Below, piece after piece: positions 7,978 through 15,603 of a DNA stretch of 16,445 bases (position 1 is the first letter of the stretch; each line of letters starts with the position of its first letter). The position numbers were made by a program, and so were the translations under genes. The notes below the pieces were generated by a model. It saw only the letters and a program-made list of their open reading frames with translations, ran no database searches and was not told the DNA's origin. The stretch comes from Polaromonas sp. (GTDB lineage: Bacteria; Pseudomonadota; Gammaproteobacteria; Burkholderiales; Burkholderiaceae_C). The stretch is taken from positions 1-16,445 of the forward strand of contig JACMQR010000373.1 in assembly GCA_014376885.1 (NCBI GenBank), read 5' to 3'.

Positions 7978-8284
7978 GGGTGGCAAAGTTTTTGCAGTCA
8001 ACCGGCGCGGCCGGCGCGCCATGTTTTATTGTGATCCGGCGACATGCCGGTCAGGGTTTCAGGCCGGTGTCCAGGCGCTGGGGCCTGGTGCCGGGGGTGA
8101 CGAGAAGGGTGGTCCTGATTGTGCCGTTTTACCGGCGGCCGCCTTTCCGGGCCCTGCCGGGGGACAATCCGGCCATGCCTGACCGGCCGGCATCGGCGAA
8201 AATCCCGGCGGTGCCGGCACTTTGCCGCCGGCCTTTAGCCGGCAGGGAATCCGGGCCCGGACCGGCCAATGAACTTGAGACAAC
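7978..8284. promoter_or_regulatory. Divergent intergenic region between cphA' and the ABC transporter gene
   Basis: These 307 bp separate the two oppositely directed cyanophycin-related units and must hold promoters for both if they are expressed locally. I see no convincing -35/-10 pair. Three GC-rich inverted repeats are clear: CCGGC/GCCGG (8036-8050), CCAGGC/GCCTGG with a 6-nt loop (8071-8088), and GCCGGC/GCCGGC with a 5-nt loop (8227-8243). These could be operators or RNA hairpins. A 311-codon frame that starts here and runs into the transporter gene is judged a shadow. The ABC start has only a weak GAGA-like ribosome site. Confidence 0.5.
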
Positions 8285-10687
8285 ATGCACCATAAGCAAC
8301 CTGAGAAAGACATTCGCCCTGACGACCCGGCACTGGCAGGGCTGGCATCACAACTGGCAACCCAAGAGAACGTCTTGTGCACCTTGCTGGTTGACCTGGA
8401 CGCGGCATTGCGGTTTGCGCCGGGCGCGCTGGTGCTCACCGACCGGCGCCTGCTGTCACGCAGCGCGGCCGGTGCCTGGTCGAGCCTGTTTCTTCAAAAT
8501 GCCGCCAACCAGCCCATCCAGAAGCTCGACTTGCGCCATTTCGACCATGCCGGCGTCGGCACGCTGGAACTCCATGATGCGCCGGGCGAGCGGTCCCGCC
8601 GCCTGGCCAGCTGGCGCTTTACCCTGGGCGTCAATGTGCAGGCGCTGCGGCTGGTGCGGCTGTTTGTGCAGCAGCAGGCGCAGCGCCAGGCCGGTGCGGC
8701 CGGCCCGAACGCACTGCTGGCGGGCAGCCAGGGCGACGCGCTCGCCCGGTGCCCGGAATGCGCCGCGCTGCTCCCGCCGGGCAGCGACGAATGCCCGGCC
8801 TGCGACCCTGGCGAGCAGAGCGCAGCAGCCCCGCCGCCGTCCACCTGGGTGCTGCTGCGGCTGTGGCGCTTTGCCAAGCCCTACCGCTGGCAGCTGCTGT
8901 CGGGGTTCTTGCTGACGCTGGCCTCGACCGCCGCCACCCTGGTGCCGCCCTACCTGACGATTCCGCTGATGGACGACATCCTGATCCCGTTCCAGAACGG
9001 CCAGCAGATCGAGCCCGGCAAGGTCGGCATGATTCTGGGCGGGCTGCTGGGCGCGGCCGTGCTCGGCTGGGCGTTGAACTGGGCGCGCACCTACCTGCTG
9101 GCGCTGGTGTCCGAGCGCATCGGCGCGGACCTGCGCACCGCCACCTTCAACCACCTGCTCGAGCTGTCGCTGGACTATTTCGGCGCCAAGCGCACCGGCG
9201 ACCTGATGTCGCGCATCGGCTCGGAGACCGACCGCATCTGCGTGTTCTTGTCGCTGCACGCGCTGGACTTCGCCACCGACGTGCTGATGATCGGCATGAC
9301 CGCCGCCATTTTGTTTTCCATCAATCCCTGGCTGGCGCTGGCCACCTTGCTGCCGCTGCCCTTTATCGGCTGGATGATCCATGTGGTGCGCGACAAGCTG
9401 CGCACCGGCTTCGAGAAAATCGACCGCGTCTGGTCCGATGTCACCAACGTGCTGGCCGACACCATCCCCGGCATCCGCGTCGTCAAGGCGTTTGCCCAGG
9501 AAAAGCGCGAAGCCCAGCGCTTTCGCACCGTCAACCAGCACAACCTGGCGGTCAACGACAAGCTGAACAAGGTCTGGTCGCTGTTCACGCCCACGGTGTC
9601 GCTGCTGACCGAGATCGGCCTGCTGGTGGTCTGGGCTTTCGGCATCTGGCTGATGTCCAAGCAACAGATCACGGTTGGCGTGCTGACCGCCTTTGTCGCC
9701 TACATCGGGCGCTTTTATGGCCGGCTGGATTCGATGAGCCGCATCGTCTCGGTGACGCAAAAGGCCGCCGCCGGCCCCAAGCGCATCTTTGACATCCTGG
9801 ACCATGTGTCCAACGTGCCCGAGCCGGCGCAGCCGGTGAAGATCGGCGTGCTGGCCGGCCGCATCGAGATGACCGGCCTGGGCTTTCGCTATGGCAACCG
9901 CTCGGTGATCCGCGGCCTGGACCTGGACATCCGGCCCGGCGAGATGATCGGCCTGGTCGGCCACAGCGGCTCGGGCAAGAGCACGCTGGTCAATTTGCTG
10001 TGCCGCTTTTACGACGTGAGCGACGGCAGCATCCGCGTCGACGGCACCGACATCCGGCGCTTTGGCGTGGCCGACTACCGGCGAAACATCGGCCTGGTGC
10101 TGCAGGAGCCGTTTTTGTTTTTCGGCACGATCGCCGAAAACATCGCCTACGGCAAGCCAGGCGCCACCCGCGCCGACATCGTCTCGGCCGCCCGCGCCGC
10201 CCATGCGCACGAGTTCATTTTGCGGCTGCCGCAGGCCTACGACTCGCTGGTCGGCGAGCGCGGCCAAGGATTGTCGGGCGGCGAGCGCCAGCGCATCTCG
10301 ATTGCCCGGGCGCTGCTGATCGACCCGCGCATCCTGATCCTGGACGAAGCCACCTCGTCGGTCGACACCGAGACCGAAAAGGAAATCCAGAAGGCGCTGG
10401 ACAACCTGGTGCAGGGCCGCACGACGATTGCCATCGCCCACCGCCTGTCCACCCTGCGCAAGGCCGACCGGCTGGTGGTGATGGACCGGGGCCAGGTGGT
10501 CGAGGTCGGCGCGCACGACGCGCTCATGGCCCGCCAGGGCCACTACTGGCGGCTCTATGAAGCGCAGGCGCGCCAGGTCGATACCGAAGAGGCCGGCGGC
10601 GAAGCCCAGGCCGGCGCCATTGCCCTGGCCACCGCGCAGGTCGCGCACACCGCCCAGCGCGCGCCGCAGCAGGCCGGCAGCGCATGA
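8285..10687 (+). CDS. Cyanophycin-associated ABC transporter, fused permease/ATPase with N-terminal zinc ribbon
   Basis: This 800-residue half transporter is of the type-IV exporter fold and probably works as a homodimer in the inner membrane. An unusual extension of about 190 residues comes first. Residues 25-130 resemble a bacterial PH-like fold (VLCTLLVDLDAALRF, GALVLTDRRLLS). A zinc ribbon follows, with CPEC at 156-159 and CPAC at 170-173. The membrane domain spans about 195-490 and starts RLWRFAKPYRWQLLSGFLLT. The ATPase domain has Walker A GHSGSGKST (Lys565), signature LSGGERQ (663-669), Walker B ILILDEATS (Glu688) and H-loop His719, all intact. A low-complexity Ala/Gln tail ends the protein. 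The DUF1854 gene follows 31 bp later and is probably co-transcribed. I recall such transporters being annotated as cyanophycin-metabolism-associated because of conserved linkage. The substrate and direction of transport are unknown to me; export is suggested only by the fold. Confidence 0.92.
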   Translation: MHHKQPEKDIRPDDPALAGLASQLATQENVLCTLLVDLDAALRFAPGALVLTDRRLLSRSAAGAWSSLFLQNAANQPIQKLDLRHFDHAGVGTLELHDAPGERSRRLASWRFTLGVNVQALRLVRLFVQQQAQRQAGAAGPNALLAGSQGDALARCPECAALLPPGSDECPACDPGEQSAAAPPPSTWVLLRLWRFAKPYRWQLLSGFLLTLASTAATLVPPYLTIPLMDDILIPFQNGQQIEPGKVGMILGGLLGAAVLGWALNWARTYLLALVSERIGADLRTATFNHLLELSLDYFGAKRTGDLMSRIGSETDRICVFLSLHALDFATDVLMIGMTAAILFSINPWLALATLLPLPFIGWMIHVVRDKLRTGFEKIDRVWSDVTNVLADTIPGIRVVKAFAQEKREAQRFRTVNQHNLAVNDKLNKVWSLFTPTVSLLTEIGLLVVWAFGIWLMSKQQITVGVLTAFVAYIGRFYGRLDSMSRIVSVTQKAAAGPKRIFDILDHVSNVPEPAQPVKIGVLAGRIEMTGLGFRYGNRSVIRGLDLDIRPGEMIGLVGHSGSGKSTLVNLLCRFYDVSDGSIRVDGTDIRRFGVADYRRNIGLVLQEPFLFFGTIAENIAYGKPGATRADIVSAARAAHAHEFILRLPQAYDSLVGERGQGLSGGERQRISIARALLIDPRILILDEATSSVDTETEKEIQKALDNLVQGRTTIAIAHRLSTLRKADRLVVMDRGQVVEVGAHDALMARQGHYWRLYEAQARQVDTEEAGGEAQAGAIALATAQVAHTAQRAPQQAGSA

Positions 10688-10718
10688 CCGGCCACCCCCG
10701 GCCCCGACGGAACCCCGC

Positions 10719-11201
10719 ATGACCAATTTCACCTTTGTGCCCGCCTTTCAGCTCAAGCGCCAGGCGTCGGGCCGCCTGCAGTTCATCAGCGCCCAGGGCG
10801 AGGTGCACCAAGGCGTCACGCCAGTGCGCGCCTTTCCCCTGGCCGCGCCCGAGCAGGGCGTTTCCCTGGTCAGCGCCCAGGGCACTGAGCTGGTCTGGAT
10901 CGAGCAGCTGGCCGACCTGCCGACCGGCGTGCGGCTGCTGCTGATGGAAGAGCTGGCCCTGCGCGACTTCGTGCCGCAGGTCACCCGGCTGCTCAGTGTG
11001 TCCTCGTTCGGCACGCCCAGCGTCTGGACGGTCCAGACCGACCGGGGCCCCACCACCTTTGTTCTCAAGGGCGAGGAGGACATTCGCCGCCTGCCGGGCA
11101 GCGCCTTGCTGATCGCTGCCGGCGACGGCGTGCAGTACGGCATTGCCGACATGGCCGCGCTGGACAAGGTGTCGCGCCGGCTGCTGGAGCGGTTTTTGTG
11201 A
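10719..11201 (+). CDS. DUF1854 family protein, cyanophycin-associated
   Basis: This 160-residue protein is probably cytoplasmic; I see no signal peptide or membrane segment. It matches my memory of DUF1854: an early RAFPLAAPEQGVSLVSAQGTEL block, LLMEELALRDFVPQVTRLLSV in the middle, then WTVQTDRGPTTFVLKGEEDIRRLPGSALLI and a C-terminal YGIADMAALDKVSRRLLE. The start at MTNFTFVPAF is chosen because it fits the family and lies 31 bp after the transporter stop, with a weak GACGGA site 7 nt upstream; upstream in-frame codons overlap the transporter gene and are ignored. Its position directly behind the transporter suggests a partner or regulatory subunit, for example acting on the ATPase or the N-terminal extension, but this is inference. 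No enzymatic motif is recognised. Confidence 0.88.
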   Translation: MTNFTFVPAFQLKRQASGRLQFISAQGEVHQGVTPVRAFPLAAPEQGVSLVSAQGTELVWIEQLADLPTGVRLLLMEELALRDFVPQVTRLLSVSSFGTPSVWTVQTDRGPTTFVLKGEEDIRRLPGSALLIAAGDGVQYGIADMAALDKVSRRLLERFL

Positions 11202-11202
11202 C

Positions 11203-11262
11203 TAAATAAGGCTGTAGTGCTTTACCCTGCTAGGTTTTATGCTACTTTAAAAATAGCATGAC
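11203..11262 (-). repeat. Comamonad-type intergenic hairpin repeat, copy 2
   Basis: This AT-rich island lies between the convergent DUF1854 and maeB stops. ATGCTA (11239-11244) and TAGCAT (11254-11259) form a perfect 6-bp inverted repeat around a 9-nt loop. Read on the - strand it continues with an AGCAGGGTAAAGCACTACAG-like segment and an AT-rich end. That resembles the GCTAT...ATAGC, then TAAGCGCTAGAG-like repeat I recall in Comamonadaceae spacers. Copy 1 is at 3041-3103. No proper T-run follows the stem on either strand. It may act as a bidirectional transcription barrier. Confidence 0.5.
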
Positions 11263-11288
11263 AAAAGCCGGCGCGGAACACCGCTGCC

Positions 11289-13586
11289 TCAGCGCACCGC
11301 GCCTGCATGGGCCACGGCCAGCGCTGTCATGTTCAAGATCCGGCGCACCGTGGCCGATGGCGTCATGACATGCGCCGAGGCCGCCGCGCCAAGCAGGATC
11401 GGGCCGACCGTCACGCCTTCGCCGCCGGTGACTTTCAGCACATTGAACAAGATGTTCGCCGCGTCCAGGTTCGGGCAGATCAGGATGTTGGCTTCGCCCG
11501 ACAGCGTGGTGGCCATCAGCGAGTGGCGGCGGATGGTTTCTGACAGCGCCGCGTCGCCGTGCATTTCGCCGTCGCATTCGATGTCCGGCGCCAGGGCGGC
11601 GAACAGCTCGCGCGCCCGGCGCATCTTGACCGCTGAGGCCCGTTTGGACGAGCCGTAGTTCGAGTGCGACAAAAACGCCACCTTGGGCGGCAGGCCAAAG
11701 CGGCGCACCGCCTGGGCGGCCATCAGCGCAATGCTGGCCAGCAGTTCGGCGTCCGGGTTGTCGTTGACAAAGGTGTCGGCAATGAACAAGGTGTGCCGGG
11801 GCAGCATGAGCGCATTGAGCGTGGCAAAGCCGGGCGCGCCGGCTTTCAGGCCGATGATGTCGCGAACATGCGCCAGGTGCCCGTCGAAGCGGCCGTGCAG
11901 CCCGCACAGCAGCGCGTCGGCGTCGCCCAGCTTGACCATCAGCGCGCCAATGCTGGTGGTCGAGCGGCGCACGGCGGCCTTGGCCGCTTCGGGGCTGACG
12001 CCGTTGCGGCCGAGCAGGCGGTGGTAGGTTTCCCAGTACTGGCGAAAGCGCGCATCGTCCTCTGGGTTGACGCATTCGATGTCCTTGCCCAGGCGAATGC
12101 GCAGGCCGGCTTTGAGGATGCGGGCTTCGATGACGGCCGGCCGGCCGATCAGGATCGGCGTGGCCAGGCCTTCGTCCAGCGCCAGCTGGGCGGCGCGCAG
12201 CACCCGCTCGTCCTCGCCCTCGGCATAGGCCACGCGCTTGGCGGTGGCGGCGCGCGCCGCGCCGAACACCGGCGCCATCAGCATGCCGGTGGAATAGACA
12301 AAGCGGCCCAGGCGCTGGCGGTAGGCGTCCAGGTCCCGGATCGGCCGCGTCGCCACGCCCGAGGCCTCGGCCGCCTGGGCAACCGCCGGGGCGATGCGCA
12401 GGATCAGCCGCGAGTCGAACGGCGTCGGGATCAGGTAGTCCGCACCGAACGTCAGCTCCTGGCCGGCATAGGCTCTGGCCACTTCCTCGCTGATGTCGGC
12501 CTTGGCCAGATCGGCGATTTCGCGCACGCAGGCCAGCTTCATGGCTTCGGTGATCTTGGTCGCGCCGCAGTCGAGCGCGCCCCGGAAGATGTACGGAAAG
12601 CACAGCACGTTGTTGACCTGGTTCGGATAGTCCGAGCGGCCGGTGGCAATGATGCAGTCGGGCCGCACCGCCTTGGCCAGCTCGGGCCGGATTTCCGGCT
12701 CCGGATTGGCCAGCGCCAGGATGATCGGGCTGCTGGCCATGGTCATCACCATGTCTGGCGTCAACACGCCGGGCGCCGAGCAGCCCAAAAAAACGTCCGC
12801 GCCATGAACCGCGTCGGCCAGCGTGCGCTCGCTGCCGGTTTGCGCGTAGCGCGCCTTGGACTCGTCAAAGCCGCCCGGCCGGCCTTCGTAGACCAGGCCC
12901 TTGGAGTCGCAAACAAAGACGTTTTCGCGCTGCACGCCCAGCCCGACCATCACATCCAGGCAGGCCAGCGCCGCCGCGCCGGCGCCCGACACCGCCACGC
13001 GCACCATGCCGATGTCTTTGCCCACCAGCTCCAGGCCATTGAGCAGCGCCGCCGACGAGATGATGGCCGTGCCATGCTGGTCGTCGTGGAACACCGGGAT
13101 GTTCATCCGTTCACGCAGCTTTTTCTCGATGTAGAAGCACTCGGGCGCCTTGATGTCCTCTAAATTGATGCCGCCCAGCGTCGGCTCCATGGCGGCGATG
13201 ATCTCGACCAGCTTGTCGGGGTCGTTTTCGGCCAGCTCGATGTCGAACACGTCGATGCCGGCGAACTTCTTGAACAGGCAGCCCTTGCCTTCCATGACCG
13301 GCTTGGCCGCCAGCGGGCCGATGTTGCCCAGGCCGAGCACGGCGGTGCCATTGGTGATCACGCCGACCAGGTTGCCGCGCGCGGTGAAGTCGTGCGCCAG
13401 CGCCGGGTCGGCCTGGATGTCCAGGCACGGGTAGGCAACGCCGGGCGAATAGGCCAGCGACAGGTCGCGCTGGTTGGACAGCGGCTTGGTCGGCGTGACC
13501 GAGATCTTGCCGCGCGTGGGCAGGCGGTGGTAGTCGCGCGCGGCGTCGCGCAGCGCCAGCTCGGCGGGGGAAAGATCAAGGCTCAT
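11289..13586 (-). CDS. maeB: NADP-type malic enzyme MaeB (malic enzyme fused to a phosphotransacetylase-like domain)
   Basis: This 765-residue cytoplasmic enzyme oxidatively decarboxylates malate to pyruvate and CO2, reducing NADP+, and links the TCA cycle to pyruvate and NADPH supply. The malic N-domain shows [35 protein letters not shown] and [10 protein letters not shown]. The Rossmann domain has [14 protein letters not shown], then LANPEPEI and [12 protein letters not shown]. From about residue 425 to the end lies a PTA_PTB-like domain ([51 protein letters not shown]). In MaeB this domain is thought to be regulatory, not an active phosphotransacetylase. The start is fixed by AAGGAG 6 nt upstream of [10 protein letters not shown]; a longer in-frame reading (to 13691) adds 35 residues without family support. 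It converges with the DUF1854 gene and diverges from the Bug-protein gene. Confidence 0.95.
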   Translation of the reverse strand: MSLDLSPAELALRDAARDYHRLPTRGKISVTPTKPLSNQRDLSLAYSPGVAYPCLDIQADPALAHDFTARGNLVGVITNGTAVLGLGNIGPLAAKPVMEGKGCLFKKFAGIDVFDIELAENDPDKLVEIIAAMEPTLGGINLEDIKAPECFYIEKKLRERMNIPVFHDDQHGTAIISSAALLNGLELVGKDIGMVRVAVSGAGAAALACLDVMVGLGVQRENVFVCDSKGLVYEGRPGGFDESKARYAQTGSERTLADAVHGADVFLGCSAPGVLTPDMVMTMASSPIILALANPEPEIRPELAKAVRPDCIIATGRSDYPNQVNNVLCFPYIFRGALDCGATKITEAMKLACVREIADLAKADISEEVARAYAGQELTFGADYLIPTPFDSRLILRIAPAVAQAAEASGVATRPIRDLDAYRQRLGRFVYSTGMLMAPVFGAARAATAKRVAYAEGEDERVLRAAQLALDEGLATPILIGRPAVIEARILKAGLRIRLGKDIECVNPEDDARFRQYWETYHRLLGRNGVSPEAAKAAVRRSTTSIGALMVKLGDADALLCGLHGRFDGHLAHVRDIIGLKAGAPGFATLNALMLPRHTLFIADTFVNDNPDAELLASIALMAAQAVRRFGLPPKVAFLSHSNYGSSKRASAVKMRRARELFAALAPDIECDGEMHGDAALSETIRRHSLMATTLSGEANILICPNLDAANILFNVLKVTGGEGVTVGPILLGAAASAHVMTPSATVRRILNMTALAVAHAGAVR

Positions 13587-13592
13587 GGCGGT

Positions 13593-13598
13593 CTCCTT
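13593..13598 (-). promoter_or_regulatory. Ribosome-binding site of maeB
   Basis: The - strand reads AAGGAG, spaced 6 nt from the maeB ATG at 13584-13586. It is the strongest Shine-Dalgarno site in the window and decides the start against the longer upstream reading. Confidence 0.8.
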
Positions 13599-13760
13599 GG
13601 TGGCGCGCGCTCCGGCGCATTCGAAAGGAAAGAGGCAAAGGGTACTGCAAATTCGCCGGCCAGAGGGCCGGACGGGCAGGCCGGTGCGCACGGCCGGCGC
13701 GTCATGGCCGCGTCATGGATTGCGGCAACAATCACTTCTCTGCCACTTTTTTCTTTTGCC

Positions 13761-14768
13761 ATGCCTGTCAATCCACCGAATTTCCCAAACCGCCGGCAGA
13801 CCCTGGCACTGGGTGCCGGGATGCTGGCCAGCCTGGCTGTGCCGGCATTGCGGGCGCAAGGGCCCCTGGCGAGCTTTCCCGAGCGCGCCATCAAGATCAT
13901 CGTGCCGTTCGCCCCCGGCGCCGGCACCGATGCGATGGCCCGCCTGGTGGCCCTTAAACTTGGCGAGGTCATGAATGCGACCTTCACGGTGGACAACCGC
14001 GCCGGCGCCTCGGGGGCGATCGGCACGCAGTTTGTGGCGCAGGCGCCGGCCGACGGCTACACGCTGCTGCTGGCGGCGTCGCCCTTCACCACCGTGGCGG
14101 CATCCCTGGCCAGCGCCAACTACGATCCGCTGCGCCAGTTCTCGCCGGTCGGCATGATCGCCAGCGGGCCGCTGGTCTGGGCGGCCAACACCGCGCTGCC
14201 GGTCGGCAGCCTGCAAGAGCTGATCGCGCTGGCCCGGAAAAAGCCCGGCGCGCTCAACTACGGCTCGGCCGGCGCCGGCGGCGTCAACCACCTGGTGCTC
14301 GAACTGCTCAAGGCGCGCACCGGCACCTTCATCACGCACATTCCCTACCGGGGCGTGGCGCCGGCCACCATGGACCTGATCGGCGGGCAGATCGAGCTGG
14401 TCACCGGCACCATTGCCGCCATGCTGCCGTTCATCAAAAACGGCAGCGTCAAGGCGCTGGCCGTGACCAGCGCCCGGCGCTCAAGCGCACTGCCTGGCGT
14501 GCCCAGCATGGTCGAAGCGGGGCTGGCCGGCTTTGATGTGGTGAATTACTTTGCCCTGATGGCCCCGGCCGGCACACCGCCGGCCATCGTCAACCGGCTG
14601 AACGCAGCCGTCAACCAGGTGCTTGCGCTGCCCGAGGTGCTGGCCCGCTTCAAGACCGAGGCGGTGGAAGCCGCACCCGGCTCGCCCGCGCAGCTCGGCC
14701 AGTTCATCCAGGCCGACTACCGCGCCTGGCGCGAGGTGGTGAAGACGCAGAATCTGAAGATCGAATAG
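13761..14768 (+). CDS. Bug-family periplasmic solute-binding protein (TctC-like)
   Basis: This 335-residue protein belongs to the tripartite tricarboxylate transporter receptor (Bug/TctC) family, which binds small carboxylates or related anions in the periplasm. The chosen Met gives a signal peptide with a twin-Arg pair (NRRQTLALGAG, Arg11-Arg12), a hydrophobic core and a likely cleavage site after LRA. The mature protein opens FPERAIKIIVPFAPGAGTDAMAR, then VDNRAGASGAIGTQFVAQAPADGYTLL, YGSAGAGGVNHL and HIPYRGVAPATMDLIGGQIEL, all Bug hallmarks. An in-frame ATG at 13704 would add 19 residues; neither start has a clear ribosome site. No tctA or tctB membrane gene lies nearby, so it is an orphan receptor, as is common in Burkholderiales. 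It diverges from maeB across 174 bp. The ligand cannot be read from sequence, though a C4-dicarboxylate would fit the neighbour. Confidence 0.92.
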   Translation: MPVNPPNFPNRRQTLALGAGMLASLAVPALRAQGPLASFPERAIKIIVPFAPGAGTDAMARLVALKLGEVMNATFTVDNRAGASGAIGTQFVAQAPADGYTLLLAASPFTTVAASLASANYDPLRQFSPVGMIASGPLVWAANTALPVGSLQELIALARKKPGALNYGSAGAGGVNHLVLELLKARTGTFITHIPYRGVAPATMDLIGGQIELVTGTIAAMLPFIKNGSVKALAVTSARRSSALPGVPSMVEAGLAGFDVVNYFALMAPAGTPPAIVNRLNAAVNQVLALPEVLARFKTEAVEAAPGSPAQLGQFIQADYRAWREVVKTQNLKIE

Positions 14769-14777
14769 CCCGCGCGG

Positions 14778-14906
14778 CACACGAAGTGGCAAGCGTGGGG
14801 GCATGACCTCTCCACCAGCAGGGGCCGTGGAACCGGCTTTGCCGGGCCACAGGCGCAGCGCCCCCTCGGGGGGCAGCGAACCACACGCAGTGGGGAGCGT
14901 GGGGGC
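14778..14906. repeat. Paired 25-bp direct repeats enclosing two hairpins
   Basis: Two near-identical 25-mers, 14778-14802 and 14882-14906, share the frame CACACG-AGTGG-AGCGTGGGGGC, match at 22 of 25 positions and lie 104 bp apart. Between them are two stem-loops: CCGGC-TTT-GCCGG (14833-14845), extendable by outer GTGG/CCAC pairing, and GCCCCC-TCG-GGGGGC (14860-14874). The block fills the 142-bp gap between the convergent Bug and lipoprotein genes. It resembles a repeat I remember from Polaromonas- and Variovorax-like spacers. The hairpins could end transcription from both sides, but no T-run is present. Confidence 0.6.
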
Positions 14907-14910
14907 CCTG

Positions 14911-15438
14911 CTAGTCCTGCCCTTCGGTCAGCGTGTCGAGCTGGAATTTCCCGCTCTTGTGCCACAGCCAGGTGTCGGTGTAGACCACCTTGCCGAGCCG
15001 AACGGGCGCCGGAAACGGCGACGCCTGCCGGACGGTGCGCTCGATTTCCGCCACGACTTCCGGCGCATGGCGCGGCGCGCGCAGCCAGTCCAGCCGGGTG
15101 ACGCGGCCGACCCGGTCGATTTCCACATTCAGCACGCCCACCGCATGCAGCAGCGGCGGCATCCTGCCCTTGTAGATGCGCTCGGCGTTCAGACCATACA
15201 AATGGGTCGCGCCATCTTCGCGGTAGGCGCGAGGCGATGCGGCCCCGGAGCTGCGCGCCGACCCCCTGTCGCCCAAAACCGGGCCGGTGATGCCGGACGC
15301 ATCGGCCGGCGGCAGCTTGCCGGGCGCGGGCAGGCTTTGCTGCGGTGCCGGCCCCGACCTGCAGGCGCTGACCAGGGCCGCCAGGGCCGCGGAAAAAATG
15401 CCCAGCAGCCAAAAGCGACGCGGTTTGGTGTCCAGCAT
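14911..15438 (-). CDS. Putative lipoprotein with a TonB C-terminal-like domain
   Basis: This 175-residue protein starts with a lipoprotein signal: basic residues (KPRR), a hydrophobic core, and the lipobox VSAC with Cys26 as the likely lipidated residue. A Pro/Ala/Ser-rich linker runs to about residue 75. The C-terminal part (YGLNAERIYKGRMPPLLHAVGVLNVEIDRVGRVTRLDWLRAP, then AEIERTVRQASPFPAPVRLG) has the pattern of a TonB-C-like fold, in which a strand of the form V-x-V-x-I-x-x-x-G-x-V is followed by a helix and a hydrophobic strand. It is not a TonB itself, because it lacks the uncleaved membrane anchor and the long Pro-Lys region. The start is supported by GGAAAGG ending 6 nt before the ATG; an upstream TTG codon is less likely. 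It faces xdhC divergently. The function is unknown; envelope location is the safest statement. Confidence 0.78.
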   Translation of the reverse strand: MLDTKPRRFWLLGIFSAALAALVSACRSGPAPQQSLPAPGKLPPADASGITGPVLGDRGSARSSGAASPRAYREDGATHLYGLNAERIYKGRMPPLLHAVGVLNVEIDRVGRVTRLDWLRAPRHAPEVVAEIERTVRQASPFPAPVRLGKVVYTDTWLWHKSGKFQLDTLTEGQD

Positions 15439-15444
15439 GGGGGA

Positions 15445-15451
15445 CCTTTCC
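15445..15451 (-). promoter_or_regulatory. Ribosome-binding site of the lipoprotein gene
   Basis: The - strand reads GGAAAGG, 6 nt from the ATG at 15436-15438. It favours this ATG over the TTG five codons upstream. Confidence 0.65.
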
Positions 15452-15603
15452 AAAAATTTCAGGGATTCGGCCAGCGGTCAGGGGCAAAGCGCTCGCAACC
15501 GCCGGCCGGGTGCTATGGTGGCATTCTCGAACCGCAGGAACACCCCCTTGATTTTGCTGCTTTTCCTGTGGCGGCGTTCATCCATGCGACACTTTTTTAC
15601 CTC

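Noticed and set aside
5608..8034. 808-codon + strand open frame antisense to cphA'
   Set aside because: Same composition artefact. The opposite strand encodes a recognisable cyanophycin synthetase across the entire span.
7980..8915. 311-codon + strand frame starting in the divergent spacer
   Set aside because: Arg/Cys/Ala-rich translation without motifs that overlaps the start of the ABC gene in another frame.
8456..10732. 758-codon - strand open frame antisense to the ABC transporter gene
   Set aside because: No domain is visible and it is opposite intact Walker, signature and H-loop motifs on the + strand.
11664..13163. 499-codon + strand open frame antisense to maeB
   Set aside because: Composition shadow of the malic enzyme gene with no family resemblance.
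13587..13691. 35-residue N-terminal extension of MaeB
   Set aside because: A strong AAGGAG site sits directly before the internal ATG, and the extension has no resemblance to malic enzymes.
15511..15519. Extended -10-like TGCTATGGT upstream of xdhC
   Set aside because: No acceptable -35 lies at the right distance, so I do not call a promoter.
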